Positions 60,439-64,000 of a DNA stretch of 64,000 nucleotides are shown here, piece by piece. The DNA is from Thermoproteota archaeon (lineage in GTDB: Archaea; Korarchaeota; Korarchaeia; Korarchaeales; Korarchaeaceae), in assembly GCA_027491415.1 (NCBI GenBank), contig JAOZFH010000063.1, positions 32,768 to 96,767 of the forward strand, given 5' to 3'. The first letter of the stretch is position 1. Each line of letters opens with the position of its first letter. The notes under the pieces are model-generated. The model worked only from the letters and a program-made list of their open reading frames with translations. It ran no database searches and had not been told where the DNA came from. A program made the translations under genes and the position numbers.

Positions 60439-60969
60439 ATGGAAGAGAGGGACTTGGCGCTCGCCGCGGTCGCCGCAGCCGTCGGCGACGTTGAGGTTGC
60501 AAAGTCGCTGATGGAGTTAGCCTCCGCCGAGGAGTTTCACGAGGTGGAGCTGGCGCAGAGGCTCGATATGACCCAGCAGGAGGTCAGGAGGATACTCTAC
60601 GCCCTCCAGGACGCGAACCTCGCCCACCAGCTCAGGACCGAGGAGCTGGAGGAAGGAGGGAGGAGGGTCTACTGGAGGCTGAATCTCGCCAACTCAAGGG
60701 ACTTCCTGAGGTCAAGGCTGAAGAGGATCCGGGATCTCCTTATTGGTCGGCGGAGGCTGGAAGAGTTCAGCGAGTTCTACGTGTGCGCCAACGACCCAAG
60801 CCACCACAGGGTGAGATCGGATGATATCCTCCCGATGCTCATGGACGGTGGGGAGGTCACCTGCCCGGTGTGCGGAGCCTCCTTAGAACCCGAAAACAGG
60901 GAGGCCATGCTGTCCAAGATTGATGGGCTCGTTGAGGCCATAGACGAGGTGCTCAGGCTGCTGGGGTGA
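60439..60969 (+). CDS. tfe: Transcription initiation factor TFE alpha
   Basis: About 176 residues: an N-terminal winged helix (ELAQRLDMTQQEVRRILYAL) and a C-terminal zinc ribbon. The second half of the ribbon is CPVCG; the first has one Cys only (YVCANDPSHHRV), so His may replace the missing ligand. It helps open the promoter with TBP and TFB. Overlaps the next gene as TGATG. Confidence 0.92.
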   Translation: MEERDLALAAVAAAVGDVEVAKSLMELASAEEFHEVELAQRLDMTQQEVRRILYALQDANLAHQLRTEELEEGGRRVYWRLNLANSRDFLRSRLKRIRDLLIGRRRLEEFSEFYVCANDPSHHRVRSDDILPMLMDGGEVTCPVCGASLEPENREAMLSKIDGLVEAIDEVLRLLG

Positions 60970-61760
60970 TGGCCCTGGTTCAGAGGGTACTGCTCGCCGA
61001 GAAGATCTACGGAAGGTCTCTAGACAGGAGGCTCGAGGAATTTGGCTGGGAGATCATGTCGCAGATCGAGGAGATGGACGTCGAAGGTCTCGATCTGGAC
61101 GTCGTCGATAAGGACTGGGTGCTCGCCACGGTCGAGGGCAGGGACGAAGTCGCGGTGGCCAACCTTCTGAGGTTGAGGTACGGCGAGGTGAAGAGCATGG
61201 AGGAGGTGTCGGAAGGAGAGGAGCTCAGGGGCTTCATCACGGACCTCGGCAGGGTGGGCTACGGGGTGTACGTCGACGCCTTCGTGGAGGACAAAGACGC
61301 CCTCGTGCCCCTGTACGAGCTGAGGAGATCTCTGGTAGGCGGGAAGAGGCTCCCAGCCAGGCTGATTGCGAGGCTCTTCGGGTTCGTGGAGCGGATGCCC
61401 CTGAGGATCGTGGTAGAGAGGAGGAAAAATGGGACCGTCGACGCGTCCATAGCCCCGAGGCAGGCGGCGGAGTTCCAGAGGTGGATCAGGAGGGGCCTCG
61501 ACGTGCTCGTGGTGTCTGGCTACACGGCCAGAGAGATAAGGAGGGCCCTCAGGAAGACCGGACACGCGGTGGACGTGATAAGGATTGAGAGGCTCGCCTT
61601 CCTCTGTCACGCCCTAGTCTGCAAGGCCGACACCCAGGCCAGGGGCCTAGTGCCAGCCGTCGGCCCGCACCTCCCCGGGGCGCCGCTGGGGGTCTTCTCT
61701 CCCAGGGAGATAAGGCGCACCATCAGCCAGGCAGATGGGTCCCAAGAGGAAGCCGAGTAG
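60969..61760 (+). CDS. DUF2110 protein
   Basis: About 263 residues. An N-terminal region and a Tyr/Val-rich middle (LGRVGYGVYVDAFVED), then KNGTVDASIAPRQ and a C-terminal helix-rich part. The family is archaeal, of unknown function, and often follows TFE as here. Translation is coupled to tfe through TGATG. Confidence 0.8.
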   Translation: MALVQRVLLAEKIYGRSLDRRLEEFGWEIMSQIEEMDVEGLDLDVVDKDWVLATVEGRDEVAVANLLRLRYGEVKSMEEVSEGEELRGFITDLGRVGYGVYVDAFVEDKDALVPLYELRRSLVGGKRLPARLIARLFGFVERMPLRIVVERRKNGTVDASIAPRQAAEFQRWIRRGLDVLVVSGYTAREIRRALRKTGHAVDVIRIERLAFLCHALVCKADTQARGLVPAVGPHLPGAPLGVFSPREIRRTISQADGSQEEAE

Positions 61761-61782
61761 CTCGGCTGGGCGCCTAATCAAG

Positions 61783-63048
61783 TCAGGAGAGGTAGTCCGT
61801 GAGGTCTTCGAAGTCGGGTGGGTCTCTGGACGTCTCCCCGGGAGGGATGATCTTTCCGTACACGCCGTCGTAGCCGGGTTCTATCCTCAGGCTACCCTCA
61901 CGCATGACGCGCACGGACTGCGCCACCAGGTCGCCGGCAATGCTCCGCAGCCTCTCCAAGTCGCCAGACATGAGCGCCTCGAGCTCGGATCCGAACTCCC
62001 GAATCAAGGCCTCGTAGACGACCTGCGGCTTGTCGGGAAGCGCCCTCCTTGAGTTGGCCATGGCCAGAAGTTCCTCGAGCGGGATGAGGCTGTAGAACGG
62101 CCTTTTGTCAGGCGGCCTGTACCCCTCGGGCCTGTCGGCCAGCTCCTCCACTCTGTGCAGCACCCCGAGTGTCAGGGGCCTGCCGCACACCGGGCAGGTG
62201 TTCCCCCTCCTCGTGGCCTCCTTTGGGTGGAGCCTTACCCCGCAGTCCCTGTGCCCATCGTAGTGGTACTTCCCGTACTCCGGCGGGACCTCGACCGTGT
62301 AGGCTATCCTAGAAGTCCCCTCTCCGCGGATCGCCCTTACTATCTCCCTGTACTCCGGGGCCCTGACCTCGAAGGCCGTGAGTTCCCTCCCCAACCTCAG
62401 GGGGCTCGGGGAGTGTGCGTCTGAGAAGCTGACCAGCGAGTACCTGTCGAGGGAGCTCAGCCTCCAGTTCATCGGGGGGTCCGAGGAGAGGCCAGTCTCT
62501 ATGGCGTGTATCCTCACGACCTGATCCCCGAAGGCCTCCTCAAGGGAGTCGAACCCGCTCCTGCTTCCGAATACGGAGTACCATGGCGTCCAAGCGTGGG
62601 CGGGGATCACCTCGATCCAAGGGTCCACCTCCGCGATCGCCTCCACGAACTCGGCCGGCTCCACCGAGAGGGTCGGCCTCCCGTCCACGGCTAGGTCACC
62701 CCAGCTGGACGCGACCTCCGAGGCCTGCTCCGCCGCCTCGAGGCTCGGGGCGAGGACCACAACGTGAATTCGGTGGATCTTCTCGCCCCTCCTGAACTGA
62801 AGGTTGACCTCGGTCTGCGGAAGAAAGAGAACGCCGCCGTACTCATAGAGATCTCCCGATTCGCCTCTCGAGAGCCAAGACCTGAGTTCCCTCATCCAGC
62901 CCGGGTGGGTGAAGTCACCGGTGCCGAGCAGGTCCACCCCCTTGAGCCTGGCCGCCGAGACCAGGTGCGGGATGTCCATCCTTGGGCTGGTGGCGCGGCT
63001 GTACCTCGAGTGAATGTGGAGGTCTGCCCTCAGGATCGTCCCCCTCAC
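61783..63048 (-). CDS. Endonuclease Q (EndoQ), PHP-type DNA repair nuclease
   Basis: About 421 residues from GTG 63048. The PHP catalytic part opens with ADLHIHSRYSRATSP and has GTGDFTHPGW, AHAWTPWYS and FSDAHSP (metal-binding His/Asp). The zinc-binding part reads CGVRLHPKEA and CPVCGRPLTLGVLHRVEELADRP. Known EndoQ cleaves DNA 5' of deaminated bases. GTGA overlaps the stop of the regulator gene upstream. Confidence 0.88.
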   Translation of the reverse strand: MRGTILRADLHIHSRYSRATSPRMDIPHLVSAARLKGVDLLGTGDFTHPGWMRELRSWLSRGESGDLYEYGGVLFLPQTEVNLQFRRGEKIHRIHVVVLAPSLEAAEQASEVASSWGDLAVDGRPTLSVEPAEFVEAIAEVDPWIEVIPAHAWTPWYSVFGSRSGFDSLEEAFGDQVVRIHAIETGLSSDPPMNWRLSSLDRYSLVSFSDAHSPSPLRLGRELTAFEVRAPEYREIVRAIRGEGTSRIAYTVEVPPEYGKYHYDGHRDCGVRLHPKEATRRGNTCPVCGRPLTLGVLHRVEELADRPEGYRPPDKRPFYSLIPLEELLAMANSRRALPDKPQVVYEALIREFGSELEALMSGDLERLRSIAGDLVAQSVRVMREGSLRIEPGYDGVYGKIIPPGETSRDPPDFEDLTDYLS

Positions 63049-63737
63049 CCCCCAGAGATTCGGCTGCAGATCGCCTCTGTGAGCCCGTCGAGGCTCGTGT
63101 ATATCCCAACCCACCCGGCGGATTCGTCTTGCTCCCACATCACCGCCGCGCGGGGGGATGAGGAGCACGCGCCCCCTATGCCGCCGGGCAGCTCCACCGT
63201 TAGGTCCAGCTCGACGCCCCGCCTCGACTCCGCCAGCTTCAGTATCCTGCTCCAGAAGGGCGGCCGTGGATCTCCAGGGGAGAGAATGAGTCTTTCGCTG
63301 GCGGATCGGATCAGGGCGGAGGCGGCGGCCTCGAGGGCCCTGGCACTCCTCAGAGGGACAAGCCAGGCGCCAGTGGAGACCTCAAACTCCACGTGCGGCG
63401 GGTCTGAGCTCGACGGGAGGAGGCTGACCAGACCCGCGGCGGCCTCTATGGCCCTCTCCATCGCCAGACTGAGGGCGGAGGAGATTACGTCCGCGGCCGG
63501 CTTGGACCTGAACGTCATGGGCCTTCCAGGCGCGACTTCCACCAACCCCTTGGCGTGGAGCGAGTTCAGCGCCCTGTATGCTGTGGACAGTGGGAGCCCA
63601 GTCTCACGCGAGACCTGATCGGCAGTGAGCCCCACGCCCGTCTCCAGCAGACAGAGGAGGCTCTCCGCCTCAGACCTGGTCAGGCCGAGTGCCCTCAGCA
63701 GGTCCCCCGCACCGCGCCCGTCCTCTCGCCTCCTCAG
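63045..63737 (-). CDS. TrmB-like transcription regulator
   Basis: About 230 residues. The frame before GTG 63635 has LLRALGLTRSEAESLLCLLETG, the first half of the TrmB helix-turn-helix; starting at 63635 would cut it off. The only start in the longer frame is CTG 63737, right after the stop of the upstream gene, so a CTG start is likely. The C-terminal domain (PHVEFEVSTG, LILSPGDPRPPFW) is a ligand-type region. Coupled to EndoQ by GTGA overlap. Confidence 0.7.
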   Translation of the reverse strand: MRRREDGRGAGDLLRALGLTRSEAESLLCLLETGVGLTADQVSRETGLPLSTAYRALNSLHAKGLVEVAPGRPMTFRSKPAADVISSALSLAMERAIEAAAGLVSLLPSSSDPPHVEFEVSTGAWLVPLRSARALEAAASALIRSASERLILSPGDPRPPFWSRILKLAESRRGVELDLTVELPGGIGGACSSSPRAAVMWEQDESAGWVGIYTSLDGLTEAICSRISGG

Positions 63738-63740
63738 GGC

Positions 63741-64000
63741 TCAGGCCACCTCGGCGAACACGCCATCCCTGGTTATCCTCTTAATCACCGCGGTGACGAC
63801 CTCTCCGGGGTCCGCCGCCCCCCTCACTATGACCGTCCTGCCCCTGTACTGGCCGATCCCCTCGCCCCTCCTGGTGACGTCGGTTATCAAGAGTTCGATG
63901 ACATCGCCCACCCTCAGCGAGGACTCCCTGCCAAACTGGGTCGCTCCGGCCCTCGGGGCGTATATGTCTATCCTCCTCTTACGTCCCAGGCGTCCCTTCC
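63741..64000 (-). CDS. TRAM-domain protein, partial
   Basis: The last 86 codons of a gene that begins beyond the window. The ending is a TRAM domain: VGDVIELLITDVTRRGEGIG, then TVIVRGAADPGEVVTAVI and DGVFAEVA. TRAM occurs in RNA-modifying enzymes and small RNA chaperones; the visible part does not say which. Arg/Lys-rich residues precede it. Confidence 0.7.
   Translation of the reverse strand, partial: KGRLGRKRRIDIYAPRAGATQFGRESSLRVGDVIELLITDVTRRGEGIGQYRGRTVIVRGAADPGEVVTAVIKRITRDGVFAEVA

Noticed and set aside
1-64000. CRISPR array or insertion-sequence transposase
   Set aside because: I looked for evenly spaced direct repeats and for transposase motifs and found none; the repeats here are duplicated genes.

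Overview
The window is about 64 kb of GC-rich archaeal chromosome. The archaeal signs are information-processing genes with no bacterial equivalent (RNA polymerase D and Rpb4/F subunits, TFE, MBF1, aIF5A, Pus10, eL18, eL21, NadM of the archaeal type), TATA boxes 25-30 bases before many starts with leaderless GTG/ATG/TTG starts, intron-containing tRNA genes and many PIN and HEPN genes. Gene content (TFE followed by a DUF2110 gene, EndoQ, a tRNA-Pro with a non-canonical intron) suggests a thermophilic TACK-type archaeon (Thermoproteota/Korarchaeota-like). I cannot fix the lineage from sequence alone.

Region 1 (1-14.4 kb) is an accessory island of duplicated, partly broken genes. It holds two HEPN-MNT pairs, two copies of a two-gene operon (lectin-like secreted protein plus membrane-anchored protein with two DUF4367-like modules), a third related operon, and at least seven intact or decayed copies of small polytopic membrane proteins. 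Several of those sit next to decayed copies of a Trp/Tyr-rich protein. There is also a DUF4143-type AAA ATPase.

Region 2 (14.7-21.5 kb) is the most striking part: a complete polymorphic-toxin locus. A tRNA-Lys gene is followed by a divergent TM2-like membrane gene and a 954-residue secreted protein (signal peptide, Ig-like domain, long helical middle, C-terminal PD-(D/E)XK-like nuclease tip). Then come an overlapping immunity candidate, a second orphan toxin tip coupled to a second immunity gene, and two further immunity paralogs. A deletion scar of the same arrangement lies at 53.4-53.75 kb next to a tRNA-Pro.

Region 3 (21.7-30 kb) mixes a frameshifted S-layer-domain gene, VapBC pairs, a HAD phosphatase, tRNA-Gln, a second DUF4143 ATPase with an inverted repeat around its TATA box, and an AT-rich two-gene cassette with a nuclease-like motif. 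NadM follows.

Region 4 (30-40.3 kb) is core translation/transcription: on the minus strand uS13-uS4-uS11, a coiled-coil gene, RpoD, tRNA-Leu, eL18-uL13-uS9, aIF5A, Pus10, eL21, RpoF, DUF655 and a PIN-ATPase-KH protein. Region 5 (40.4-50.9 kb) has a 1600-residue cell-surface protein, tRNA-Met with intron, a UPF0104 membrane protein, RpiA, an odd TGS GTPase, MBF1, a short relative of the DUF4367-like proteins and a HIT hydrolase. Region 6 (51-57.3 kb) is accessory again: three VapBC pairs, a membrane/secreted pair, remnants, two tRNA-Pro genes and a TudS-like gene. Region 7 (57.4-64 kb) is core: DUF47 with PiT phosphate transporter, CPBP protease, tRNA-Thr, TFE-DUF2110, EndoQ, a TrmB-type regulator and a partial TRAM protein.
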